From Candidatus Acidiferrales bacterium (lineage in GTDB: Bacteria > Acidobacteriota > Terriglobia > Acidiferrales > UBA7541), in NCBI GenBank assembly GCA_955651735.1, contig CATPAM010000523.1, forward strand, positions 1-8,231: DNA of 8,231 bases, read 5' to 3'. Under the pieces are notes generated by a model that made no database searches, had not been told where the DNA came from, and worked only from the letters and a program-made list of their open reading frames with translations. Shown piece by piece: positions 1 through 7,314 of the stretch. The position numbers and the translations under genes are program-made. Position 1 is the stretch's first letter; the number at the start of each line of letters is the position of its first letter.

Positions 1-2
1 AC

Positions 3-95
3 ATTTGCAATTGCGGCGGCGAATTGGTTTTGGGTGCGGGGACGCACGGCGCCTTTGACCGGGGCACAATGAGCACTTCTGCGAAAAGTCTTTGA
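3..95 (+). CDS. Possible 3' end of an unidentified upstream gene (partial)
   Basis: The frame containing codon 3-5 is open from the window edge to a TGA at 93-95 and reads as a plausible protein tail, including GGELVLGAGTHGAFDRGT. Its stop shares one base with the ATG at 95 of the following peptidase gene (TGATG), an arrangement common in co-transcribed genes. The family cannot be recognised from about 30 residues. The neighbouring frame is also open from base 1 to a TGA at 70-72 and reads plausibly, so the frame choice rests mainly on the stop/start overlap and on GC-rich codons. It could also be non-coding leader. Confidence 0.3.
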   Translation: MCNCGGELVLGAGTHGAFDRGTMSTSAKSL

Positions 96-2245
96 TGGCC
101 TTGGAAACAAAGCGGAATCGTGACAATATCCACGGCAGAGTGAGCTCAACAGTGATTTACGTGCGACAGCAAAAGGGAAAAAGCATAATTCGCAACGTTT
201 TGCGGAGCGGCTCCATTGCCGCCGGGCTGGTTTTGTGTTGTGCGATGAACATTTTTGCGCAAGAAGCGACGAAGCACGCGATTTTATTTGACGACATGAT
301 CCAGATGCATCGTGTGGACAATCCGACAATTTCTCCGGACGGCAAATGGGTGGCCTTTGCAGTGGCGACTCCGGATATGAGCACGAATCGCAATGCGAGC
401 AACATTTGGATTGTTTCCACTGGAGGCGGGGAGGCGCTGCAGCTTACGCAAAGCGGGCACGATTCTTCGCCCGCGTGGTCGCCGGACGGAAAGACGCTGG
501 CGTTTTTGTCGTCGCGGGAAGGAAATTCGCAGGTGTACTTGCTATCGATGGAGGGCGGCGAGGCCCATGCGGTGACGCACCTATCGACCGGTGCGGATAT
601 GGCGAAGTGGTCGCCGGACGGGAAGACGATTGCGTTCAGGTCCTCGGTCTATCCGGATTGCAAGGACGATGCGTGCAACAAGAAGCGCGACGAGGAGAAG
701 GAGAAAAGCAAAGTAAAGGCACGCGTTTACCAGCAGCTTTTGTACCATCATTGGGACCACTGGTTTGAGGGCAAGCGCAGCCACTTGTTTGTGGAGCCGG
801 CGGACGGCAGCGGCGAAGCGCGGGATTTGAATGCGGGGGCAAATTACGATGTGCCTCCTGACCAGCGAGGCGGCTCGGACGACATCAATTTTTCACCAGA
901 TTCCAAGGAGATTTGTTTCACGGCGGTTACGGACAAAGTGGAAGCCATCAGCACCAATGGGGATTTGTTTCTTGTGCCGGTGGCGGGAGGCGAAGCGAAA
1001 CGGATCACCCCGAATCCAGCATTCGACGGCAATCCTGTGTACTCGCCGGATGGGCGCTTTATCGCGTATCACGCGCAGTTGACGCCGGGATATGAAGCGG
1101 ATCGCTGGCGGGTGATGTTGTACGACCGGCAGAGCGGCAAGAGCGAGAACCTTACCGAAGGCTTTGACCGCAGCGCGAACGAACTGAATTGGTCGGCGGA
1201 CAGCAAGACGATTTTCTTTACGGCGGAGAACGAGACGCTGCAACCGGTGTATGCGATGGCGACGCGCGCAGGCGCGGAGCCGAAGAAACTTATCGCCGAT
1301 GGTTTCAATTCGGGATTGACGATCAGCGGCGACGGGAAGACTTTAGCATTTGAGCGAAGCAGCTTGACCATGCCGGCGGAAGTATTTGTCGCGGGCAGCG
1401 ACGGCTCCGCGGCGCGGCAGATCACGCACCAGAATGAGCCGATCCTGGCGAAATTGGACATGAACGCGCCGGAAACGTTTTGGTTTGAGGGCGCGGAGGG
1501 CGCGCGCGTGCAGGCGATGATGATTCGTCCGCCGCATTTCGATGCTGCGAAGAAATATCCGTTGCTCGTGCTGCTGCACGGCGGGCCGCAGAGCATGTGG
1601 TCGAACGCGTGGGGATATCGCTGGAACGCGCAAGTGTTTTCGGCCGGCGGCTACGTGACGTTGATGATCAACCGGCGCGGGTCGACCGGATACGGACAGA
1701 AATTCACGGACGAAATCACGAACGATTGGGACGGAAAAGCGTACGTGGACGTGATGAAGGGTGTGGATACGGTGCTGGCGAAATATAAGGTCGTCGACGG
1801 AACGCGTATGGCGGCGGCGGGCGGATCGTACGGCGGATACATGGCGGATTGGATCGCGACGCACAGTGGGCGGTTCAAGGCGATCATCAGTCACGCGGGC
1901 GTTTGGGACAACTTCTCGATGTACGCGACGGAGGAGTTATGGTTTCAAGAACACGAGATGCAGGGCACACCGTGGACAAACGGGGAGAGTTATCGAAAGT
2001 GGGCGCCGCTGACGTACGCGGTCGATCTGGCGAAATTCAAGACCCCAACGCTGGTGATTTGCGGGGAGCGCGATTATCGCGTGCCGTACACGCAATCGCT
2101 GGAATTTTTCAATGCCCTGCAAAGGCAGGGCGTGCCCTCGAAGCTGACGGTCTTTCCGGATGAGGGGCATTGGATTTTGAAACCGCAAAACGCGCAGTTT
2201 TGGTACAAGACGTTTTTTGATTGGCTGGGTCAGTGGGTGAAGTAG
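95..2245 (+). CDS. Exported S9-family (prolyl oligopeptidase-type) serine peptidase
   Basis: This is a two-domain peptidase of the dipeptidyl-peptidase / acylaminoacyl-peptidase type, which cleaves short peptides, probably in the periplasm. Numbering is from the ATG at 95 (716 aa). A basic stretch around residues 24-37 and a hydrophobic segment (about 39-55) ending in FAQ-E form a likely signal peptide. The N-terminal beta-propeller shows repeated PD40/WD40-like blades: ISPDGKWVAF, WSPDGKTLAF, WSPDGKTIAF, FSPDSKEICF, YSPDGRFIAY, WSADSKTIFF. The C-terminal alpha/beta-hydrolase domain has HGGP near 495, the nucleophile Ser578 in GGSYGGY, Asp660 in GERDYRVP and His692 in DEGHW, so the catalytic triad is complete. 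Length is normal for the family. The start is uncertain: TTG at 92, or in-frame GTGs at 140, 152 or 161, would also keep the signal peptide, and none has a strong ribosome-binding site. The substrate cannot be predicted. Confidence 0.93.
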   Translation: MALETKRNRDNIHGRVSSTVIYVRQQKGKSIIRNVLRSGSIAAGLVLCCAMNIFAQEATKHAILFDDMIQMHRVDNPTISPDGKWVAFAVATPDMSTNRNASNIWIVSTGGGEALQLTQSGHDSSPAWSPDGKTLAFLSSREGNSQVYLLSMEGGEAHAVTHLSTGADMAKWSPDGKTIAFRSSVYPDCKDDACNKKRDEEKEKSKVKARVYQQLLYHHWDHWFEGKRSHLFVEPADGSGEARDLNAGANYDVPPDQRGGSDDINFSPDSKEICFTAVTDKVEAISTNGDLFLVPVAGGEAKRITPNPAFDGNPVYSPDGRFIAYHAQLTPGYEADRWRVMLYDRQSGKSENLTEGFDRSANELNWSADSKTIFFTAENETLQPVYAMATRAGAEPKKLIADGFNSGLTISGDGKTLAFERSSLTMPAEVFVAGSDGSAARQITHQNEPILAKLDMNAPETFWFEGAEGARVQAMMIRPPHFDAAKKYPLLVLLHGGPQSMWSNAWGYRWNAQVFSAGGYVTLMINRRGSTGYGQKFTDEITNDWDGKAYVDVMKGVDTVLAKYKVVDGTRMAAAGGSYGGYMADWIATHSGRFKAIISHAGVWDNFSMYATEELWFQEHEMQGTPWTNGESYRKWAPLTYAVDLAKFKTPTLVICGERDYRVPYTQSLEFFNALQRQGVPSKLTVFPDEGHWILKPQNAQFWYKTFFDWLGQWVK

Positions 2246-2258
2246 GGAGTTCGCTACG

Positions 2259-2840
2259 TCACGCCAGCAAACGCTGAATCGAGCGGCGCAAGAATCGGAA
2301 AAGATGGAAGAGCAGGTAACCGGCCAGCAGGATCAAGAACGCGACGACGACGATGGTTGCCGTGGGATGAACGGTGGCCATCCAAGTGAGCCACACCGCT
2401 AGCGCATCTTCTCCCAAACTGAGCAACCAATTGCTGAAAGGCTCTGGGCTGGTGTTGACGGCAGCGCGGGTGCTTGCCTTTGTGCCGTGAGAGGTCAACG
2501 CCACGCCACCGGCAAGGAGCGCGGCGCCCCAGCGCCACTCTGGTGGAGCAGCGACGGTGGCGCTATAGGCGAGAAGAGCTGCGGCGGGCGGGCGGATCAA
2601 GGTGTGGACGACATCCCAGATGGTGTCGACGTAGGGAATTTTGTCGGCGAGGAATTCAACTGCATAAAGCGCGAGTGCGATGCCCAGAACCCACGGATGC
2701 GAGAGCACTTGCAGCGAAGTCGGCAAATGGATGATGCCGTAACGCTGAAGAAGGCCGAGGGTCGCGATGGTCGCGTAGAGATTCAGGCCGGAAGAAAATC
2801 CGGCGCCAAGCGCGAGGCCGAGAGTTTGCAGCGGATTCAC
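2259..2840 (-). CDS. DUF4126 family integral membrane protein
   Basis: The 193-aa membrane protein matches what I know of the DUF4126 family, whose function is undetermined. Recognisable family stretches are SSGLNLYATIATLGLL (about 16-31), FLADKIPYVDTIWDVVHT (about 63-80) followed by IRPPAAALLA, and TSHGTKASTRAAVNTSPEP (about 116-134) followed by SLGEDALA. Hydrophobic segments lie near 5-31, 48-66, 84-98, 103-117 and 162-183, and the protein ends in a short basic tail (RFLRRSIQR). The start is a GTG three bases after the stop of the preceding TIM-barrel gene, with no clear independent Shine-Dalgarno, so translation probably depends on the upstream gene. The gene converges with the S9 peptidase across 13 bp, and no terminator hairpin is visible there. 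The family call is confident; the function is unknown. Confidence 0.9.
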   Translation of the reverse strand: MNPLQTLGLALGAGFSSGLNLYATIATLGLLQRYGIIHLPTSLQVLSHPWVLGIALALYAVEFLADKIPYVDTIWDVVHTLIRPPAAALLAYSATVAAPPEWRWGAALLAGGVALTSHGTKASTRAAVNTSPEPFSNWLLSLGEDALAVWLTWMATVHPTATIVVVAFLILLAGYLLFHLFRFLRRSIQRLLA

Positions 2841-2843
2841 GTT

Positions 2844-3731
2844 TTATAAAGCGTCGGCTTTGCGCAACTGCTCCTTCATTCCCACCCAACTCTGACGAGA
2901 GGATTCTTCCGCGGTGGCAGCGCCGCGCCAGTGGGTCTCGAGGCTGACGGCATAGTGGTAGCCGTCGCGCTTGAGCGCCCTGAATTGACCGACCCAGTCG
3001 ATTACACCGGCACCCATGGCAGCCCAGCCAGGCTCCTTGGAATCTATAGGTTTGGATATTGCCTTGATGTCCTTACAGTGGCAATGGCCGATGCGGCTTT
3101 TCGGCAGGAGATTGTAGCCGCCGGGGTACGGCGTTTCACCGCGCGCTGCGGCATTGCCGGGATCCCAATTGAGCATGAAGGAAGGTGATTGCACGGCGGC
3201 AAGAGTTTGTGCGGCTTCGGCGGCGATCGCCGTGTTGCAGGCAAATTCGTTTTCGAGGATCAGGATAATTCCCTGCTTGCTTGCTGTGTTTGCCGCTTCC
3301 AGCAATTTCGCATTAATGGCCGCGCGGTACGGCACAGGATCTTCCAGGCGCCAGAAATCGAAGCAACGCACTCGGTCCGTGTGAAACGCTTTTGCCAGGG
3401 CGATACTGCGATCGAGGACTTCGCCCTGCTGATCGTAGGTGAAGTCGGCGTTGAATTGCGCACCCTTGGGGCTGAACTTCGATTTGGGAGCGCCGGGCCA
3501 GTCCACTTTGAAGAGCGGGCTGGCGATATCGGTCACACGTAGCTTGTATTTTTCCAGGAGGCGGCGCGCTTCGGCGGTCTCCGCGGCATCGAGGTTGAGA
3601 ATATTTTTGTTCCACATGCCGCGGAGTTCGATCCACTCTATGCCGAATTCGCGGGAAGCGACTTCACAGGAGCGGCCGAAATCCTGGCCGAGTTCATCGT
3701 TGATGACCGCGATCCGAAATGGCGACGTCAT
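2844..3731 (-). CDS. Sugar phosphate isomerase/epimerase-like TIM-barrel protein (cytoplasmic)
   Basis: The 295-aa protein belongs to the xylose-isomerase-like / AP-endonuclease-2 TIM-barrel superfamily, whose members are metal-dependent sugar isomerases, epimerases, dehydratases or related enzymes. Likely metal and catalytic positions are Glu160/Glu162 in LILENEF, Asp190 in NWDPGN, His216/His218 in GHCHCKD and Glu265 in SLETHW, an order typical of the superfamily. There is no signal peptide, so it should act in the cytoplasm. Its ATG overlaps the stop of the upstream TIM-barrel gene by four bases (ATGA), and a GTG-start DUF4126 gene follows three bases after its stop, so the three are probably translated as a unit. 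The exact substrate cannot be read from the sequence; IolE-like dehydratase, hydroxypyruvate isomerase-like and 3-keto-sugar-processing activities are all possible within this superfamily. Confidence 0.87.
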   Translation of the reverse strand: MTSPFRIAVINDELGQDFGRSCEVASREFGIEWIELRGMWNKNILNLDAAETAEARRLLEKYKLRVTDIASPLFKVDWPGAPKSKFSPKGAQFNADFTYDQQGEVLDRSIALAKAFHTDRVRCFDFWRLEDPVPYRAAINAKLLEAANTASKQGIILILENEFACNTAIAAEAAQTLAAVQSPSFMLNWDPGNAAARGETPYPGGYNLLPKSRIGHCHCKDIKAISKPIDSKEPGWAAMGAGVIDWVGQFRALKRDGYHYAVSLETHWRGAATAEESSRQSWVGMKEQLRKADAL

Positions 3732-4693
3732 ACGGTCAGCCCCAGCTTTTCCCGGAGATATTGCTTGTTCGCCGCGGCAGCTTCCTTGGGACTGTGGGCG
3801 TTATCGGATACTCCGTCGAGCTCGACGACCGCCCAACCGCGGAAATTTACTTTACGCAGGGCTTCGAAAACGGCTGGGACGTCCACCAGTCCATGTCCTA
3901 GCTCGACCCAGCGATAGGAATGCTGGGTGTCTTTCCCAAGGGGGAGGTGCTCTACGTCCTTGATGTGCAGAAAGAGCAGGCGATCATGGAATTTCTCGAT
4001 TGCTTTTACAGGGTCGCCGCCACCTTGAAAGTAGTGGGCGATATCCAATTCCAATTTGACGTAGCGCGGATCCGAAAGACTCATGATTTGATCAAGCTCC
4101 TCGGGGCGCTCGCCGAGCGAGCCCATGTGATTGTGATATCCGAGCGGGATTCCGAGATCAGCGGTGCGCTTGCCGAGCTCGGTGAGGGCTTTCCCCAACA
4201 GTTTGAAATCCGCCGGGGTTGCAGCCCGGCGCTTCGGGAGATTGTCGATGATTTGGAGGTAGAGTCCGCCGGCGTCGCGTAAAAACTTGGCGTGCGCCGT
4301 GTGCTCGGCGATGCTCTTTTTCGCGGCCGCGGCGTCGCTGAGCAAATCGCCGCTGGACAGCGCAACGAACTTCAGCTCGTGCTGGCTGAGCAGATCGCGC
4401 ACCGCTGCGGGACTGCCAAACTCGGCGATGCTGTTGGAGCGCAACTGTATGCCGCGAAAACCCACGGCGGCGATTTCGTCGATGGCCTGGCAATCATTGC
4501 CGCCCCAGGTGATCGCCGCGTACCCCAAATGTATTTCGGAAGGCGCGGGCGTGATGGGGGTGTCAAAGTGCGAGAGGTCCATCGGAGGATATAGGCGTTC
4601 ACGCGCGAAAAGCGTGCCGCAGGGAAATGCCGAGGCTGCCGCCATGGCACTCATTGCGCCGAGAAACTCGCGTCGCGGCATGCGATGCGTCAT
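3728..4693 (-). CDS. Tat-exported IolE-like sugar isomerase/epimerase TIM-barrel protein
   Basis: This is a 321-aa xylose-isomerase-like TIM-barrel protein. The N-terminus has a twin-arginine motif (PRREFLG, Arg7-Arg8) and a hydrophobic, Ala-rich segment (about 11-30), which points to folded export to the periplasm. Barrel motifs include YHNHMGSLGE (187-195), LELDIAHYFQGGGDP (214-228), LFLHIKDVEHLP (240-251), WVELGHGLVDVPAVFEALR (262-280) and AVVELDG (288-294). Likely metal or catalytic residues are His187/His189, Asp217, His243 and Glu291. The YHNHMG and LDxAH motifs resemble the inosose dehydratase (IolE) branch. The start at 4693 was chosen because AGAGGA lies just upstream and the Tat motif falls at the normal distance; a GTG at 4726 would add 11 residues. 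The stop overlaps the next gene's ATG by four bases. Substrate is unknown. Confidence 0.87.
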   Translation of the reverse strand: MTHRMPRREFLGAMSAMAAASAFPCGTLFARERLYPPMDLSHFDTPITPAPSEIHLGYAAITWGGNDCQAIDEIAAVGFRGIQLRSNSIAEFGSPAAVRDLLSQHELKFVALSSGDLLSDAAAAKKSIAEHTAHAKFLRDAGGLYLQIIDNLPKRRAATPADFKLLGKALTELGKRTADLGIPLGYHNHMGSLGERPEELDQIMSLSDPRYVKLELDIAHYFQGGGDPVKAIEKFHDRLLFLHIKDVEHLPLGKDTQHSYRWVELGHGLVDVPAVFEALRKVNFRGWAVVELDGVSDNAHSPKEAAAANKQYLREKLGLTV

Positions 4694-4696
4694 GGG

Positions 4697-4702
4697 TCCT
4701 CT
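4697..4702 (-). promoter_or_regulatory. Ribosome-binding site deciding the start of the Tat TIM-barrel gene
   Basis: On the minus strand AGAGGA lies three bases before the ATG at 4693. Spacing is short but workable, and it would be about 15 bases from the next in-frame ATG (4681). This supports 4693 over the upstream GTG at 4726. Confidence 0.5.
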
Positions 4703-4748
4703 TTCTCTGGTCCCGACAACCGACACCTCATATGATTACGAACAACAC

Positions 4749-5735
4749 CTACGTCGCGTAGCCGTCAGGGTGCGCGCGCCGCCATTCCCACGCGCTGCGG
4801 ACGATCGACTCAAGCGTGGGAAATTGCGGCTGCCAACGCAAATCGCGCTGGATGCTGCCTGAGCCCGCCACCAGCACGGCCGGATCGCCGGGACGCCGCG
4901 CCACTTCGCGCGCGGGTATCGGATGCCCGGTTACGCGGCGAACTGTTTCGATCACTTCGCGAACGCTATAGCCACGGCCGGTGCCGAGATTGTAGAAGAG
5001 CTTGTCGCGCTGGCGCAACGCATCGAGCACCAGGATATGCGCGCTGGCGAGGTCGCTCACATGAATGTAATCACGGACGCAGGTGCCATCCGGAGTGGGA
5101 TAGTCGGTGCCGAAGATGGAGACGTGTCCGCGCTTTCCGAGCGCGACTTGCAACGTGAGGGGAATCAAGTGCGATTCCGGCACATGGTCCTCGCCTAAAT
5201 CGCCAGCGGCTCCCGCGGCGTTGAAATAGCGGAGGCAGGCGTACCGCAAGCCGTGGATGCGGTGAAACCAGGCGAGCATTCGCTCGACCAGCAATTTGGA
5301 CTCCCCGTACGCGTTCGTGGGGCGCAGCGGATCGGTTTCTTCGATAGGTGTGCGATCGGGCGTGCCGTACAGCGCGGCCGTAGAGGAAAACACCATTCGT
5401 TGCACTTTGTGCGCCAGCATCGCTTCCAACAAGGTGAGGGAGTTAACCGTGTTGTTGCGAAAATATTTCTCGGGAACCTGCATGGACTCGCCGGCTTCGA
5501 TGAATGCGGCGAAGTGCATCACCGCATCGAAGCGGTATTCTTGAAAAATGCAATCCAGCGCGGTCCGGTCCGCGGTGTCCGCAACGATTAGCTTTGCGCC
5601 TGCGGGGACGGCTTTCTTGCTGCCGTGCGAGAGATTGTCGCAGACGACGACTTCGCAGTCCTTGGCAAGGAGCTGCTCAGTGACTACGCTGCCGATGTAC
5701 CCGGCTCCTCCAGTGACAAGAACGCGATCGGCCAT
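4749..5735 (-). CDS. galE: UDP-glucose 4-epimerase
   Basis: GalE interconverts UDP-glucose and UDP-galactose using tightly bound NAD, in the cytoplasm. It supplies galactosyl units for surface polysaccharides and serves galactose use. The 328-aa protein is full length for the extended short-chain dehydrogenase family. It starts with the NAD-binding Rossmann motif TGGAGYIGS (8-16), followed by HFAAFIEAGESM (74-85), the catalytic SSTAALYG (117-124, Ser118/Thr119), and Tyr143-x3-Lys147 in NAYGESK. LRYFNAAGA (168-176), TPDGTCVRDYIHVSDLA (214-230) and YNLGTGRGYSV (248-258) complete the GalE signature. The start at 5735 is preferred over the longer frame to 5786 because the Rossmann strand begins at once and AAAGGAA lies nine bases upstream. 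A 117-bp gap precedes the gene, so it may have its own promoter. Confidence 0.95.
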   Translation of the reverse strand: MADRVLVTGGAGYIGSVVTEQLLAKDCEVVVCDNLSHGSKKAVPAGAKLIVADTADRTALDCIFQEYRFDAVMHFAAFIEAGESMQVPEKYFRNNTVNSLTLLEAMLAHKVQRMVFSSTAALYGTPDRTPIEETDPLRPTNAYGESKLLVERMLAWFHRIHGLRYACLRYFNAAGAAGDLGEDHVPESHLIPLTLQVALGKRGHVSIFGTDYPTPDGTCVRDYIHVSDLASAHILVLDALRQRDKLFYNLGTGRGYSVREVIETVRRVTGHPIPAREVARRPGDPAVLVAGSGSIQRDLRWQPQFPTLESIVRSAWEWRRAHPDGYAT

Positions 5736-5744
5736 GTGGCTTGG

Positions 5745-5751
5745 TTCCTTT
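5745..5751 (-). promoter_or_regulatory. Ribosome-binding site of galE
   Basis: On the minus strand AAAGGAA stands nine bases before the ATG at 5735. This fixes the galE start at the Met that leads directly into the Rossmann fold. Confidence 0.55.
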
Positions 5752-5852
5752 GCGGCGTCAGAGTTCTGAGCTTGCCCGAAAACCAAAGGATTACATCAAG
5801 AATTGAGCGCGAGCGCCAGCATGCATCTGAGGTGACGTGTTCGACTGTGGCG

Positions 5853-6311
5853 CTAGTCGCCTCGAAGGGGCCGAACCTGCGCAATCGCAGCGCGCAGCGC
5901 GCGCAATACCTCATCGATCTCGTCGGGACCTTTGTATTTGTGACGAGGCCAGAAGAAACCCTTTAGGCCGTCGCCCTTTGTGCGCGGGACGATGTGCATG
6001 TGAAAATGCGGCACGCTCTGGCTGACGCGATTGTTGGCTGCGATGAATGTCCCCTCCGCGTGCATGCCCAACTCGACTGCGGCGGAAAGCATTCGCACAT
6101 TGGCAAACAGTGGTGCGAGAAGAGAATCCGGCAAGTCTTGGATGGTTTCGGAGTGGTTGCGAGAGATAAGCAGGCAGTGGCCGGGAAATAAAGGTCGATG
6201 GTCGAGAAAGGCAATGGTGTGCTCGTCCTCAAAAACGCGAAAAGCGTCGTCATGATGCGCAATTTTGCAGAAGGCGCAGTGCGGGTCAAAGATGCCGGTT
6301 TGCTCGCTCAT
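5853..6311 (-). CDS. HIT-family (histidine triad) nucleotide hydrolase/transferase
   Basis: The 152-aa protein is a histidine-triad protein; the family hydrolyses or transfers nucleoside monophosphate groups from substrates such as dinucleoside polyphosphates or aminoacyl/phosphoramidate nucleotides. The triad HFHMHIVPR (102-110) gives His102, His104 and His106, with the last expected to be the nucleophile. A CAFC pair (Cys12, Cys15) in an N-terminal CxxC, with His53 in the following strand, resembles the zinc-binding version seen in many bacterial HIT proteins. PLFPGHCLLISRNH (40-53) and EGTFIAANNRVSQSVPHFH also match the family. The C-terminal tail (about 119-152) is rich in charged residues. 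The gene lies 37 bp after the nucleoside hydrolase on the same strand. No strong Shine-Dalgarno is visible before the ATG. Hint versus Fhit/Ap4A-phosphorylase-like function cannot be decided here. Confidence 0.92.
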   Translation of the reverse strand: MSEQTGIFDPHCAFCKIAHHDDAFRVFEDEHTIAFLDHRPLFPGHCLLISRNHSETIQDLPDSLLAPLFANVRMLSAAVELGMHAEGTFIAANNRVSQSVPHFHMHIVPRTKGDGLKGFFWPRHKYKGPDEIDEVLRALRAAIAQVRPLRGD

Positions 6312-6348
6312 GTGCGGTCAGGGCCGATCGCTTTGCAAAAAGCACGCA

Positions 6349-7314
6349 TCAGCCTAGCGCGGAAAACAACAGATTCTTCCACTTGGGAATGTCGAGGCTC
6401 CAGCATATATGGACTTTGCGCTCGCGTTCGACAGTATCCGCCCAGGCATCGCTATTCCGAGAGTCGGCGGCCACGTCCAAGCGATCGACGACCGTCATAC
6501 CGCGCGTGAGCTCGCTGGAAACCTCGATTTCGACGTAGTGCTCGCTGGACGCGCTGCAAAGCGCGGGATTCAGTGTGATGCCCATCGCCACGGGATCCGG
6601 CAGCGACATGCCCCTTTGCCCAGTCTGCTTGAAGAAAGCTTCCACAGCCGTGCTGTTGCAGCGTATTGCGAATTCCGCGATGGGATTTTTCAGCGCGAGC
6701 ACGCGTTCCGTTTCGTGCGGATTTAGTACGGCGCCCCCGCGGCACAACTGCCAGCCCACCATTTCCAGGGGCAGCCCAGAGCGGAACACGATGCGCGCCG
6801 CTTCCGGATCCACCCAGATGTTGAATTCCGCTGCAGGAGTTACGTTGCCTTCGCAGCAAGGCGCACCGCCCATCACCACACAGCGCTTCACCAAAGCCGC
6901 GAGTTTCGGCTCGCGCAGCAGGGCCATGGCCACATTCGTGAGCGGACCCAGCGTGACGATCTCAATGCCGGGATTTTCGCGCACCGTCTGAATCAGCGCG
7001 TCCACGGCGTGAACGGGGTCTGCGCGTCGCTTCGCGGGCTTGTACCCGTGATCGCCCAGGCCGTCAGCGCCGTGAAACCAATCCGCAATCACGAGTTTCC
7101 GCAAAAGCGGAGCTTCTGCGCCGGAGTAAACCGGCACGTCCGAACCGCACAGTTCTGCGGTGAAGAGGGCGTTGCTGGTAGCCTGTGCGACCGGAACGTT
7201 CCCGGCGACCACGGTTATCGCGGCCACCCGAACGTCGCGGGAACGCAACGCCATGATCAGCGCCACGGCGTCGTCCGAGGCTGTGTCGGTATCAATCAGA
7301 AGCGTTCGCGTCAT
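6349..7314 (-). CDS. Inosine/uridine-preferring nucleoside hydrolase family protein
   Basis: The 321-aa protein is a nucleoside hydrolase (N-ribohydrolase), which cleaves nucleosides to base plus ribose for salvage. The N-terminus carries the calcium-binding aspartate cluster as DTDTASDDAVAL (8-19: Asp8, Asp10, Asp14, Asp15). Further family features are GADGLGDHG (82-90), EIVTLGPLTNVA (118-129), VVMGGA (146-151), AEFNIWVDPEAA (162-173, with Asn165 and Asp169) and the last calcium Asp240 in LPDPVAMGI. In well-studied group I enzymes the position before that Asp is a catalytic His; here it is Pro, so base specificity or leaving-group activation probably differs. There is no signal peptide. The ATG at 7314 has no clear ribosome-binding site. 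Substrate preference (purine, pyrimidine or other ribosides) cannot be inferred. Confidence 0.92.
   Translation of the reverse strand: MTRTLLIDTDTASDDAVALIMALRSRDVRVAAITVVAGNVPVAQATSNALFTAELCGSDVPVYSGAEAPLLRKLVIADWFHGADGLGDHGYKPAKRRADPVHAVDALIQTVRENPGIEIVTLGPLTNVAMALLREPKLAALVKRCVVMGGAPCCEGNVTPAAEFNIWVDPEAARIVFRSGLPLEMVGWQLCRGGAVLNPHETERVLALKNPIAEFAIRCNSTAVEAFFKQTGQRGMSLPDPVAMGITLNPALCSASSEHYVEIEVSSELTRGMTVVDRLDVAADSRNSDAWADTVERERKVHICWSLDIPKWKNLLFSALG

Noticed and set aside
1343..1894. Long antisense ORF (183 aa) within the S9 peptidase
   Set aside because: Shadow frame with Arg/His-rich low-complexity translation opposite an unambiguous peptidase domain.
2114..2131. Perfect hairpin GCCCTGC/GCAGGGC with a 4-base loop
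   Set aside because: It lies inside the S9 peptidase coding region between the catalytic Asp and His codons, has no T-run, and encodes conserved-looking protein; not a terminator.
2243..2262. Possible bidirectional terminator between the convergent genes
   Set aside because: Only a 4-bp GTAG/CTAC pairing is seen in the 13-bp gap, with no T-run on either strand.
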